64,000 nucleotides of DNA from Hymenolepis diminuta (GCA_900708905.1 CAADRB010000030.1:124001-188000); one strand, 5' to 3'; counted from the first letter of the stretch, positions 25,601 to 39,224 are shown. Notes: generated by a model not told the origin, from the letters alone. Program-made: numbers and translations.

Positions 25601-28600
25601 AATAGAATATTTGACTTCAAGTAGATTGATAAAATTGTGGACTTTCGTCTAAATTACCAATAATGTCCATCACTAAATTTATTTTTTACAAGTGTGCCTA
25701 CTTAAAATAGTTTTAAATTGCCCATAGTGTTTATGAACTGAACAACCAAAACTGAATTTTATGCAAAATAACGTTTAACTTAGAAATACCACTGCTCCAG
25801 AGACTTAAATTATTTCTTTGAATGCTGATAGAAACGAGATCACCAGGACTGATGTACTTCAAGGATCAAGAAAAGAACACCATATACTCCACAATAACAC
25901 CAAATGTGCCATTATTAACGTTTTCATTTAAAATTTACATCTTCTTGTAGAAATTTAATACTAAATATGTAAATGAAAATTTTTAATATAATATGCCGCG
26001 AAATTCCAATATATTTTCGATGGAATATCTGTTATGATGAGCTGTTTTTAATTGAACACAAATATTTGAATCGACGATGGTGGACTTTCTGAAGCTGTAT
26101 TTGGGGAAAGATATTCACCAACGTGCAACTCAACTTTATTCTTTTCACCTCGTAATATAGGAGAAAATCACGATATCATCACCCTCTTCCCCAACCTTTG
26201 TTTTATCAGTATCATTTACATACTACTCTATTTGCGAAAAAACTGCGGAACTTTTCTTATTCAATCATAATAATTTAATTTATCCTAGAAAGTCTTAAAT
26301 TGCATCCATATAAAAAAAATATAACAGTTAATGCTTTGCATATTAATATGACGGCCTCTGTGTACCTAAATCTTTCGAGACGTTCAACATTCAAATAATG
26401 ACAGCGAAAATATATATCTACTTAATTTGTATTAGTAATATTTCAGGTATGTATATACTCATTTTTAATAATCGCTGAAAGAAACAAAATTAATGTACTT
26501 ATATTGATTTTTGATCCTGACGGTGTAATAGAAACCTAGCTGAGAGTTTATTATTTTTAATGTTTGGACTTTAGGTATACTAAATTAAAAGGATTTACCA
26601 TATTTTCCATTTGCATTTGCATTGCCTTCAGTTTACTTACTAATGATTGAGAGTAAATAACGAAGACCAGACGTCTGAAAAGTAATAGCATATAAATCAA
26701 TAATCCTTGAAAAAAGAGTTCAAGATCGTAGCCACTTTTATCAGATTCTTCATGACATTTTATCAATTAATGTACCCATCATAATAACATATTATTAATA
26801 TTTTGGATGCCAGCTATCATTGGGTTCATCCCTAGTGAATTCTTATGCGTCTTATTGTGTTACATACACCTTGGCCAATATCGACTATCCACTCTTGGTA
26901 CTTGGATATGACAAATTTATCGAGATGGGGTGACCTATTACTCAGTTTATTTGACTATTCAATAAGCTCTTAATAAAACAGAGCAGTGATGGTCTCCTGA
27001 AACTAATAATTTGAAACATTATGAAATGAACTTTGCCCATTAAGTGAAGGTGGATAACCTTGTAAATCCATAATAAAAGTAAAAGAGACATTTTTGAAGC
27101 TTTGATTCAATTCTATTTTTTTTCCTCCCGCCCAATTTACTCCTTATTGATTTGTCTTACTGTACTCCATATTTAGATGCCTCATAACGGGGAGTTTCTG
27201 CAAGTGGTCTCTAAATAGACCAGCATTCTTATTGATATGTGGGCGCAAGCTGCTCTTGACGGCTTGATAGTTAGTCTCGACAAGAAGAACTTCATCAAAT
27301 CGGTGGTGCATTTTGACCTTCAAAAATTAGTCATTATTAAAACGACTGATATCCCTATAAAGATCTTAGATAACCTCAATTCAGTCTTCTCTCTCTCCTT
27401 CTTGGTCTATAAGTGGTGGCTTTACTAAGTAGCGGTTTGCCATTAATAAATGTTTTATATTATTTTACTCACTTATACGTATTGATCAGTGCGCCATCTG
27501 CAATTAAGTCGACCACCCACTCACACGTTTCAGTGAAGCATCTGATAATTCACGCGTTGAGTTAAGCTGTCTACCTTTCTGGCAGCATTGTGAGTTATAA
27601 TCACAACAAGAATATATTCAGGAATCAGCTACAAAAATACATGGAAGGACTGTGTAACTGGGATCGCTTGCCCCCACATCAATGGCACTCCTAACTCATA
27701 GGCTACCTATATGATATATTTACCAGAGGCATCAACATCTTTTAGTTTTTGTTAAATCGAAAACTTCTCCAGAGTAAGTTCCACACAGATTTCCCCACTG
27801 TTAATTGGAATATGGTACTAGATACTCATTTGTTGAAAAGTGGGATACTTCTTTAAACTTGCAGCGTTATAAAGGAACTTCTTTTACTATCAAACGATTA
27901 TAAAACGTTACGATTTCAAGTGATTCAAATCCTTTTCCTTTTATGATATATTGTCGCAAAACCTAATCCTTAGCTCAGTAAAAAGACAAATTCGGATTTT
28001 GAGACTTTATTCCAATGTGCCACATCACCGACTCATTGATAGCTCATACATTTATAATTCGTCAATTTAAATAAATATGCAATGATTGTAAATATTAACA
28101 ATAGCCTGTAGAACATACGCAAAATTGTGAATTTTATTCTTTTGCTTGAATAAGCTTGCATTTCATTAATATCGTTATTCTGTTTAATTTAAACATCAAG
28201 TAACTTTAACCGAAATCAACTTCTTTAACCATCTCAATTCCAGAAAATCTAGAGCACCGTTTGAAGAATAACCTAAATGTGCATTAAGGAACATCTTATA
28301 GACAAGACAGAATAATAAGAAAGTACATTAATTTCTGCACAGGTATGAATGATAGAAATAGGATCAAGAAGGATTATGAATATTCATAGATGAGAAAGTG
28401 ACCACCAAGCCACAATGGCCATTACCCACTGCAGCAGCATAGAACCATGTTGGTGAGTTCAAGCTTCTCATTGGTCCATTCTGCATACTGGGCTATCAAG
28501 AGTGCTAACTTAGCCTACTTTCGATTCTTCAATAAAATCGTGGTTGGTGGCACTTATCGAAGCTGGAATTAAAGATAAATTTCCATATTTTTAGGACCAA

Positions 28601-30280
28601 AAGTTTTCATTTTTCATTTCATAACCTTCTAGTAAATGTTTCAATGACAAATTTATTTCACTTGTCTTTTGTTATCAAATCGACTAAATGATCCATTTGT
28701 CGAAAATATCCAGTTGTTGTATATTAGCATTATGTGGCTTTAGTTTTTGGCTCATATCATACAATTTTATCAGCGTTTAATTTTCTAACCATTGTCAACT
28801 CAAATTTTATGATATCATATAAGAATAAAATATTGAGCAAAATTTCATTATTTTGTTTCCCCATTATTATGAGCATAGCGAAAAATATTTGTAAAGTCCA
28901 AATGAGTGCAACAACATATGTGGTTTACGGTTCACTCTGACTTATAACACGTTTTATTTAGACCTTAAAGTTACTTTTAAATTGGAGTATTATTAAGTGA
29001 ACTGGCCCGTATTAAAGCTTGTTAGCACAGATGAAGGCACAATGTCAAAATATTTGTGCTAGCAGGACGCTTTATGTAAACCATAAAGAGGGTTCAGTTA
29101 ACCAAGATCCGTGGTTTATCAAGTACTTATTTGAAATATCTGTACCTGCTCTTAAAAGTAGGAGCTAAAAAACTAAAGAGCGGTAAATTTAGATTTGCGG
29201 TCGAAAATCTCCACTTATTTAGGCATATAGTCCTGAAAAATATTTATTTACTACTTTATTGGCAAGCCAAGTATACCATTTCGTTGATCATGTCATTACA
29301 AAAATTTAAATCTAATAGTCCAGATGCTATCTGGTTTAAATCAAAGCGAAATCTAATCCGGCCAAAACCGTCGGGGTTTAGAATTTAATTTTATTTAATT
29401 TATCAGTTAATAAAAAATTATTACTAGTCATAACCTACATTCTACCGTTGAAGTATGAGAAATTTGTTTTCAAGTGCATTTTTATTGAAGAAAAATATCT
29501 CATTAGCACATACAAACCGGCGGTGTTAAAGCTCCTAAAGATAGGAATGGCATCACCATCCAATTTTTTAAAAATTAATCGAACTGGGTGAACACTTTCT
29601 TCTAGTATCAGTCTAATTTGAACTGAATGCCATTAAGAAAGTGTAAATGAATATAAACCTTTGCTTTCGAAAGCAAATACATTAAAAATCCCATGGAATG
29701 AAGGGTTACAGACTATAAGGTCCTAATCGCAACTGGAACTATAAAGAAATATTAGTTTCAAGACTAAAATTTTCCGTTTCTCAAATTGCCTTTCTCCTCT
29801 TCGCGGTAAAGCTACGTACCCTCAGTCCGATTGCATTTTTAATACGAACTTTTACTCAAATGGACTAAATCAGCAAAGTACAAATTTAAGATTTTCGTTT
29901 ATTAAAGATAAATTGTCAAATTTATTTGAACTCGTGGCTAGTATTCGACAATGACATTTCGATTTCAATAATGTCAAGTCGCTGCTAGAGCCCAATTGAT
30001 GTCTCAACGCTCTGACTCAGCTTTCGATAATGCCAAATTAAAAACCTTCTAATCGTCAATTCCAATCGACGAGAATTAGGGGCACAATTAAGTGGACTCG
30101 TCATAAATGTCGAAAAAATCATATTTTTTGAGGGATTATGAATGTTGAAAGGTGATAAAGATACAGTAGGCAATTTCACATTACTTATAGATAATATTAA
30201 GACTTAGAATTTTGAAAGATATCAAGTCAATAATATCTGAAGCTAAAAGGGTTTGACCGTTTAATAGAGAATGATTTATT
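22650..30280. other. Gene-free AT-rich intergenic stretch
   Basis: No exon with family resemblance and good splice sites was found on either strand. Two GC-richer patches (23580-23820 and 28390-28560) stand out but carry stops in all frames. No RNA gene was seen. Confidence 0.5.
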
Positions 30281-30289
30281 ATTCAATCA

Positions 30290-30520
30290 CCGGTCCGGTG
30301 GCGCAGCGGTTAACATACTCTTTGGCAGATTTAGAGGTCACGAGTTCGGTGCCTGTCAAAGCACACCTCATGAGCGGGATGGACTGGTGTGATGGTTAGA
30401 TGAGGATAATAAATAGGATATCACGTTTTGGGTTTTTTCAATAGGGAGACTCCATAATGCTGTCCTTTTACCCAAATGAGGTGCTAGAAAACGCTTTCCT
30501 AATTGGACTTGAGTTTTGAG
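30290..30520 (+). repeat. tRNA-derived SINE-like copy 3
   Basis: The head reads CCGGTGGCGCAGCGGTTAAC (A box) and GGTCACGAGTTCGGTGCC (B box), spaced as in a tRNA gene. The tail contains GTGTGATGGTTAGATGAGG and AGGTGCTAGAAAACGCTTTC. It is not a functional tRNA gene, because no acceptor-stem closure is evident and the sequence runs on into the shared SINE body. Confidence 0.7.
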
Positions 30521-30699
30521 TTTTAAAACGTTCATAAAAGGGCAGAAGCATAAATGGAACGGCTGGGAAAAATGAAAACCCTACTGAGGGAAACACTGCC
30601 AGTAAATAGACAATATGCAATTATTATTACGCATAGTAATACGAAATTTTTAATTGTGAGAAGCAACTGAAATTAGTTAGCTGAAAAGCTGATAAATAT

Positions 30700-30935
30700 T
30701 GAAGGAGCGGGGATCAAAAAGATACTGAGAGTAATGTCAAGGTATCAAAGAGTCTCATTTAATTTAATTTTTGGGTTCTAGTGGCACGGTATTTACTAGA
30801 TGGGCAGTTCACGTCTCAAAATTCGAATTTCAAAATTCGTCACCTACATAGCAGAAAATGCTTGTCTGCGACGTTCAGTGCTTATGGACCGTTTTCTAAA
30901 TAAAGAAGGGTCGGTCTTGCCACTCCGATTCTGTT
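30700..30935 (+). repeat. Dispersed repeat family R, copy 1
   Basis: Shares ordered blocks with 36900-37110: GATACTGAGAGTAATGTCAA (GATACAGAGAGCAACGTCAA in the other copy), GGTATCAAA, TATTTAC, GGCAGTTCACG, ATTCGAATTTC, GCAGAAAATGCTTGTCTGCG and TCAGTGCTTATGG. The middle could be a decayed tRNA-like head, with an A-box-like TGGCACGGTATT and a B-box-like ATTCGAATTTC. It runs directly into the solo LTR-like sequence. Confidence 0.65.
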
Positions 30936-31102
30936 GAATAAAAGCGAAGAATTTTTATTCAAGAAAATCAAACTAGCAATTTGTTGTTAATGATTAATAA
31001 AATTTGCCTTACGTAATGCTGAGTAAAGCCTAGCATTACGATAATCTGGCGTTACTATTGAGATCTGGAATTTGCAGCTCTTTGGGAGAGTAATAAAGTT
31101 AT
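30936..31102 (+). repeat. Probable solo LTR of the gypsy-type element
   Basis: Aligns along its length with the two LTRs at 48.6 and 50.1 kb: GAATTTTTATTCAAGAAAAT, then CAATTTGTTGTTAATGATTA, ATAAAATTTGC, GAGTAAAGCC, ACTATTGAGATCT and GAGTAATAAAGTTAT. No integrase or other internal sequence of the element is seen next to it. Confidence 0.55.
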
Positions 31103-31109
31103 AACAAAG

Positions 31110-34100
31110 TCATATTTTTCTTCTAAGAGTCGAGAAGTTAAAATGATTTTATATGTATTATAATAAAATACACTCCTACAATCTCTACCCACTTTGATTT
31201 ACCATTAAACCAGATTTTCTTCCTCAGTGAAAGGAATAAATAGTCATTATTCAACTGAAGGGGAGTGACAAAACCATTTTCAGTATGCACTTCCACTATC
31301 TTAGATAAGAGGTAAGTACTTTGACATGACAAAGGTGTGACGGATACCATCCGTAGGCCTGTTGATGACGTGGTGACAATTGTATATTTACTTCAAATGT
31401 CACTGTAGGTGACTGTATGCCATTTCGCATTATTTTTTCAAGCGGCTCAATTTTTCCTATTTGGAAGTTCTTCATTGAACAGTTTAAGCTGTAAAATTAT
31501 CCCATCTTCAAAAACACTAAAGTTAGAATAGATAAATCTGTTAAAATTAAAAGCAATATTTCAAAATTAAATGATATTTGCCATGGAAAGTTTACTGTCA
31601 AATACAGTCCTAAATATGCAATAGATACGGGATAAATCAAAACATAAATATTCGAATTTCCCTTGGTCATGATGGATGCCAATTTCCGATTTTTAAACAT
31701 TGATCCTCAGTTGACTACATTTTCAAGTAACCTAAAATCTATGGTTTAACTTTCCTTACATACTTTGATAAATCGTCAAAGTGATACCTTTCATAATTAT
31801 GGATACTTCAAATTGCACTCCTGTTATCATATAAAGGGCGAATATAAGAAGCAGGGAATAAAATTATTGATTTTATGAGGGGATGTGAAAATGATACTAA
31901 TTTGGGTACTGTTATCTAAGTCTTGCATACTGATGGCCATTTAATGCGACAGGAACACCTACAGATTAGACGAATTAATAGCAAAATTAGATAATTAGGA
32001 ACAAATGCCATCGCGGAAGCCAAATAAACCGAATTGTCTGAACAAATATGCCAATCAGAGGTGTGACTTTGAAAACATCAAACCCAAGGTAAAAAAGCGC
32101 ACGCTTAATAAAAATAACAAAATTTGTAACTTATAAATAGAATGGAGCACTTTCTATGTCCTGAACAGAAATCGTCCCTCGGACACTAGATTTTCTTACT
32201 ACTGTTCTTCCCTCTTCATACCTAGACATGAAACTCACCGCCATAGTACTGACCAACTGGGTAGCCAATCAGTCATCCGTTGTACTTTCACAGTAAAGAA
32301 AAGAGAAGCTTTGGTTGAGTTACTAGTCTTCCGCCTTCTTCCAACTTGAAATGAGCAACTTTAGCCAGTCTTGTACCTCAGTAGGCAGCCTAGATTTTTT
32401 AGCTGCTGCAAACAGTTAAATCAGCACCGATAGCATCATATTATACAAAAATTGAAGAAGAATGAAATGGTAACGGATATAAATCGCATTATAAATGAAG
32501 TAGAAGTGATGTTTACTCAGTTTTAAAATATCCAGTCACAAATTCAATTTCGATTTCTCTGATTATTCACCACGATTAGATTTATTCTGCATACTTTTCT
32601 AATTAAGGGTTCATGTAAAAACAAGAATAAATGAATAATATTAAGTCGGTGGGTAAATGACTTGGCGTCCACAAAAATGTCCTAGTCGGAATCTAGTCTA
32701 ACTAGCCGTATTCGGTCATGTCGTGCACGCCAACGATTGGTTCATCTTTCTCAGACCAATCAAAACGAAATATGAACCTATAGTGGTTAAACTTATTTTT
32801 CTCTCTTACTGGGTCCGATTCACCTGAATCATAACCATATTTAAGATGTACTATGCTTGGTTAGAACAAATAATTTAGTACGACTGGAAATTCGAGCAAT
32901 TTTGAGCTCGAATAATCATAAAATCGATGAAAGCATTAATTCTTAGTACATTTTACACCAGTGAATCCGCATGTACTAAAGCATAACTTAAGTAGAAGTT
33001 CATTTTGCGTTCGTGATTCCTGGGGTCCATTTTAAAGTGCAGCATATTAATTAATCCAAGCCGCTTACTTCCGTTTAAAATGTAATGTGCGTTTCATTCA
33101 TTTGTTTTTGCTGAACTCTCAAAAGCCGAAAATGAGTGTAATTTTCAACAAAAATGATAATTTACACTAGTTAGTCGGGAAATTCAATGTATGCGATAAC
33201 TTGTTGCGTAAATAACTAGCATGTAGCAATGCATTTCGAATTTCACGTGATATAAAAAGCAAATTTTTTAAACTCGCAATATTTAATTTTACATTAATGC
33301 TAATTAAGTCAGAGAGCTGGTGACTAGCTAGAAAAGTATGGATTCTAATTGAGAAAAATTTATGCTCGAAAGTGAGAAATTCGAGGGAGACATCTTTTTA
33401 ATGCATAAAATTTAAAATTTTGTGATAATTGTCGGATACAAATATTAGTATTATGTGAATAATAATATGAATTCTGAATCAGAAACAAAGAAAATCAATT
33501 TCGTTATCCGAAAGATTCTGGAGTTCTCATTTTGTGCGGCTTTTAGTTATCTGTAGTCACACTTTCCAACCGAATACATAATGATGTGTTCAATATAGGA
33601 CACTAATCCCATATTTTTGGGGCAACTTCTACTGAAAAACTCTGCTAGGGGTCAATTGTACTTGTCCGCGTCTAGTTAATTTCTAAAAGGATTAGTGAGG
33701 TTTAGTCTAGAGCTTATGTGTGTTGTAGCTTATCATTAGAGCTTATAGGTATCATTACAGTTAATTATTCCATAAACAATTCTTGTCCTTCCTTATTCTC
33801 ATGTAGTAGTAAAGAATTTATTATTTTCTAAATTAATTTAATTGATTTACACTTTTCGTGAAAAAGACTATCTTTCTAAGTGGATCTAACCCAGATCATA
33901 TTTTCGAAGGGTTTAATAGAACAATTTTTGAGCATCAACTTCGAAGAACAGCTACTAAACCAGTCCACTAATTAGTGATATAAGGTCACAATTATAATCC
34001 ATTATGGTACATTTCTGCTAATAGATTTGCATTCCATTCCATCAGTACACAATCTCAATGAAAAATTTATCAAATTAATTTGTAACTAGGTAAATCAGCA

Positions 34101-36000
34101 AATGCATACTGATTAAATTCCTATAAAAGTACAGGATATGAGGAAATGATGGAAACCACAGTATAGTGCTAAAATATAAAACTTAAAAGTAGTATTTTAG
34201 AAAAATAATGATAATTCTGAAATTTCCCCTGAAAATTTGGTTCCAAAATTTTGCATATTTATGCACCTTGGTTTACCGGAAGAATCGACACAAATAATAT
34301 TTGATTTTCATTTGATCTCTAAAGGCAATATTTACAGTTACCTTCTAATTTTATATTTGTTTACTGATCAATAACGTTATTTGATTCTCTGTTAATCAAC
34401 AAATATTTCATTTAACATTCGAATGAATACGGAGTTCTGATGTACTGCTGGGTAATTAATGAAAATTTGATCTGATTTATAACTAGAAATTAAGTAAACA
34501 CTGTTCACCTTTGTACTTTGCCTTAATGTACCTTGTCAAAAAAGTTTATCAACTCAAAGGCAACTCCAGAGAATTTAAATTTAATGAATAGAACAGGTAA
34601 TATATTTAGCGAACTAAGCGGGAAATCCTGTCTTAAATCCTGTCCTGTCCTGCCCGACAAGTCTGAATCTCTCAAGCCTCTTTCATAGGAATCGACGTCA
34701 AAACCAATGAATTTTATATTAACACATAAAATATGTCCGTGGCTCGGCAGTCATTGTTCGATTTGGTTGTCAGAGATTACACGCTCAATGCTCCTTGGCA
34801 AGCATCTGATTTATAAAAAAAAAACTCATTGATATTAGTCAAGAAAGAATTATTTGGATGTGATTTTCACATAAGAGGGGCATGAGACAGGGGATGGAGT
34901 CAAAAATAAGCGCGTAATGAAGTCAGTATGTTATGGGCACTGGGTTATCCATATTTACAAAAAGAGAAGAATGCACTTTGTGATGTCGTAATACCCAATT
35001 TTAATAATACGACAACCAGATTGGTGGGTGAATTTATGCCCACTTATTCAGATCTCACTGACCGGTGGAATCATTCTCATGTTTGGTCATGCCAATCCAT
35101 TTATTTGAACAGTCAAAAGCAATTAGATGAGATTAGCGGCGATTCCCTTAACATGGAACTATTCACTATAGCTCAAAATGAACTATAATAACACAACATA
35201 TTTTCCCTTTTGAAAATTGAAGATAATACCAATTTGTTGTAATACATCGAGATTCAATGCTGAATATATGAAATTATGAAATATTGATATAATCTTTGTT
35301 CCATCTATATTGCCCAACCCTTAAATGTATATCTACACTGTCCCTTAACTGTTTCAGCGTGCATAGTCTCAGGCGTAAAATTTCTTCTTGCAACCTAAAA
35401 ATCTGTGCCGTAAAAAAACATTGAACTAAATTTCCATCTGTACCAACTTTGTTGAATAACTTTATTGTCTTCTTTTTTTGACTTGTGATTTAGGGGTCAT
35501 AGACAAGTAAATGAAATTGAATCAATACCACAATGTGTTCTGAACAATTTCACTTATCTTATATGCATGCGATCAATAAAGTCGAAAGAGGGTCTCAGAG
35601 ATCTTCCTATATGATTTCCGAACAAAAACCGACCCTTGGTCAAGGTAGCGAAATGTGCACGGTCAGAACATCAGAAGATCATGTTAAGCGAGTATTTGGC
35701 AAGGGTAAAAATCACAAAACTCATTTGCGACCAATAGCAACTGCCAAGATTAGTCGAATACGAAGTAAAATAAAAATTGATACTTCTATTAATTAATTTC
35801 TTTTTAAGAACTTTTCATAAATTTCAGCATTTGACCAACAATACTCTATACGTCTTTAAATAAACCATCATCACTCCATTATTACTTCGAGTATTGGTCA
35901 GTTTTTTAAATTAAGTAATTATTGATCAAAGCCCAGGAATGAGGAACTCTCACTTTTTCTCTCTTGTCAAAATTTTTTATCACATGGTTAAAAATTCAAA
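31110..36000. other. Gene-free AT-rich intergenic stretch with two orphan open frames
   Basis: Open frames at 34928-35188 (86 codons) and 35533-35796 (87 codons) lie on the plus strand within 900 bp. Neither has a recognisable domain, and no splice sites clearly join them. The rest is AT-rich without visible features. Confidence 0.4.
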
Positions 36001-36889
36001 AATATGAGAAGGTAATGGGGGGCGTTCGCAGGCTAAATCGAGTAGGCAAGTGGCCTGAATAGGGGTGTCTGAAATTGGCTTAAACTTAACCAATGAGAGA
36101 TAAAAGGTCACGCGATTTATTAGTCACATGTACACGCTTGCTAATGTGCGCGCATAAGGTCTGCTGAGGTCAAACTATTAACCCCCCTCCCCACGCCTTA
36201 ACGCTCGCTCTTTAAAACATTACACAGAGAAAATCAATAAAATCATATAAAAACTTATGCCGAAATTGTCTGGTATAAATAATGGAATTCATTATCATCT
36301 CACTTAAAGATTTAGGTGGTGGAAAGTGGTGCAATAGTCCCCGGAAAATTTAAATTTGCGTGGTACCATGAAATTTAGAGAAGATATGCTTAGATGAATA
36401 ACTTTTTCACATTGTGATAAAAAAGAATTTATTTTCGCGAATCCAAAACTTAACAATTTGAATTAGGCCAATTTAATTCAGTTATTCGACAATTAATAAA
36501 AATACAATCTATTTTGACTTACGTCAAGGACTTGATGGCCTTGCATTGATCTGAGAATGCACTTCTGCAATGACCCATTTTTGCACTCAAAAAACTAGTT
36601 TCGAACTTCATCGTACATTGATAATTATGCACGAAGATATTAATAGATCTACTTTTCAATCAACCTGCAATAACACGAACATATTTATGTCCTGTAATAG
36701 TACCGATCTGTGATCACGAGAATCAGTACATTTCACTCCCAGAATAAATGAGAAGATAAAAAGGTGACGTTGATAAATTTAAGAACCATCATTGCTATCT
36801 TTTCCTCATCATTTTATTATTGCCCACACTAATATAAAAAAACAATGTTTAATTTTTAATTGTGGAAATCAACCGACATTGAATAACTG

Positions 36890-37110
36890 TAAGTCAAATA
36901 AATGATAGAGGCGGGATCAGAAAGATACAGAGAGCAACGTCAAGGTATCAAATAAACTTTATTCGATTTCTGGACTTGAGTTGTGCAATATTTACAAACT
37001 GGCAGTTCACGCTCCAAGATTCAAATTTCCCTGCATTGCAGCAAATGCTTGTCTACGATGTTCAATGCTTATTGGCCAGTATTATTTAATCAAGGAGAGT
37101 CGGTTGGGAA
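36890..37110 (+). repeat. Dispersed repeat family R, copy 2
   Basis: Second copy of the repeat at 30.7 kb, in the same orientation: GGCGGGATCAGAAAGATACA, AACGTCAAGGTATCAAA, GGCAGTTCACGCTCCAAG, GCAAATGCTTGTCTACGATG and GAGAGTCGGTTGG. No LTR-like sequence follows it, unlike copy 1. Confidence 0.65.
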
Positions 37111-37497
37111 GGTAAATGATCTTATATGACGTTTCATCATATAAAGATTTTGACAAGGATATTACTGATGAACAGAAAAATTTTCAATTACTTGAGAACT
37201 TTCAATTGGATTTTACTGATCTACCATTAAACTAATCCAAAAATTATTTTAATGTGTCCATCTCAGATACAAACGCGTAATTTACGCTTGAGAACAAAGT
37301 GTTTTAAGATCTCAGTAACACAATTCTGAAACCTGGTGAAGATGTTTTTTCCTATTGCATAAGGGAAAGCATTTCGAACCTGCTCTGACAAGAATAGTCT
37401 GCGCTAATGAATTTAGACCATTTACAAAAGCATAAAAAGTTTATGTTTACCTGTCCACAGTAGACTGGCCTGACCTAGGTGAGGTTTATATGACTTT

Positions 37498-38283
37498 TTG
37501 TTGGTTGCCGGACATCTGTATTACTCTTCTGTTAATACCACATATCACGTCACAGCTCAGCCTTCTTCCAAGCTATTTCGTAGTGAACGCTGGGACTTAT
37601 TAAGAAACCCTCATTCTGTATTCCCTTCAATTCTAACTGATCTTGTGAATTTTGATTTCGTAGATGTAGTAGATATCGATACAACACTGGTGCGCTATTC
37701 TGAGTTACGTTATAATTCCAGATAATCCTGATATGAAAGAAATCACATGAATTCACTCATTGACAAAGATAGCTACACTTCCATATTTGACACTAGTTAC
37801 CAGAAAAACAATTAAATATGTAACATCAAATCAGATTCCCTTTGTCAGAAACACTTGTAAGAAACATTCCTTCTACTATCTCTTTCACTGAACGAATGTG
37901 GCTGACCATCCGCGTTGTTGGACATGTACCGATGGGCATCGGCCAAATGATATGGGAATCAAAAAATATGCACTTTGACCGATGTTTATTTTGATAACAA
38001 TATATCCAAAAAACATATTAGCTGCTAAGGAAGCGCTTCCTATAACTCCATTCTAGATATCGAGCAAGAACTCCCAGAAGCGAATACTGAGGATAATTCG
38101 ATAATCTGAATGACCATTAATTATTCGCTAAGGGGAAGACCAGAGGCTACTGTTGTGCAAGGTTTTGACAATTGATCTTACTAAACCGAAAGCTAAACGA
38201 AAAGCTGCTAAACTGGCTCACTTCCTAAAAGGCACTTTAAGTGTCGAAAAACATCTGATCTCGCAGCCAGAACTTAAAAAGTA
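37498..38283 (+). pseudogene. Decayed coding-like sequence, unidentified
   Basis: Several plus-strand stretches read like protein but switch frame and contain stops. The first is open at 37498-37725 and contains FPSILTDLVNFDFVDVVDID. A second around 37855-37970 reads SFTERMWLTIRVVGHVPMG. A third around 38140-38287 reads LTIDLTKPKAKRKAAKLAHF and ends at TAC-TAA. I cannot assign a family. It may be a dead gene, a retropseudogene or part of a transposon. Chance cannot be excluded. Confidence 0.3.
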
Positions 38284-38399
38284 CTAACCCCTGACACTAT
38301 CGACAATTCGATCAGGATTTCCCTTCCCCGATTAGGAACTAATTGACGAAGACAGAATCCAATATTTTCGAAACTCCTAACATAAATCGTCCCTCCAGC

Positions 38400-38625
38400 A
38401 CTATAATCCCCAGGCCCATTTAGGGAAGCGTTTTCTAACTCTCACCTTGCAAAGACATTAGTATCATGTACCTTACATTGTGAGAAACTTGAATTCTGCC
38501 ACCCTCATCATTAGCCGGACTACTTAACTAGTGTGATTGACCATTCCGTTCCCAAGGTGCGTCTATGGACATTGAACCACTACTTCCGACTAACGGCCAT
38601 CACATTAACCACCGGCGAACACGCA
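38400..38625 (-). repeat. tRNA-derived SINE-like copy 4
   Basis: Read on the minus strand, the copy begins CGCCGGTGGTTAATGTGATGG and continues to a B-box-like GTGGTTCAATGTCC. It then has GGTGGCAGAATTCAAGTTTC and TTAGAAAACGCTTCCC. These blocks occur in the same order in copies 2 and 3. It lies next to a decayed coding-like stretch. Confidence 0.65.
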
Positions 38626-38892
38626 AAATTTTCCGTCTACAGTTCTTCCGGGCTCGTAAATGGGAAGGAAGTTCCCTGAGAACTGACCAGGTAGTCAATC
38701 AATTCATAAATCTACAGTAGAACAGCCAGTAATAAGAATACAGATTTATCGAGTTCTGTCCTCTTCCTCTGGGTCTGAATGGGTCACTATAATCGAGAAG
38801 ACCAACAAGGATCGCGAACCTAGATGATAAAGACAAGTTCTTTACATTATTTTACCCTAAATTGACTGAGAACAGAGGTTTCGCACATTAAA

Positions 38893-38898
38893 TTTATT
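38893..38898 (-). terminator. Candidate poly(A) signal of the EHD gene
   Basis: AATAAA on the minus strand, about 330 bp after the stop codon at 39225. It is a reasonable 3' end, supported only by position and motif. Confidence 0.35.
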
Positions 38899-39224
38899 TT
38901 CAACCAAATCTTCCCCAAATTACAAACACAACAATAGTGGGCGGGCAAGAAAAGAAAGAAATTATAAGAGAAACATACGTGGTCAATGAAAATGCGGAGA
39001 GGAGAACCTTAACCTCCGCATATAAAAGCACCATCAGCACGCAAACCTCACACATATATACCTTGTATCTTAGATTATCAACGAAGTCTATGAAAATGTG
39101 GAAATACATGTAGAAAAGAATTTTCACTTTTGTTCAACAGATGAGGGAGGGAGAGAAAGCAAACACAAACAGATGAGAGAAGACTAGGTGGTTATCATGA
39201 AGGTAGACATTAATAAGGTAGTAA

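Noticed and set aside
30290..30365. Possible tRNA gene
   Set aside because: The A and B boxes are present, but no acceptor stem closes and the sequence continues into the shared SINE body.
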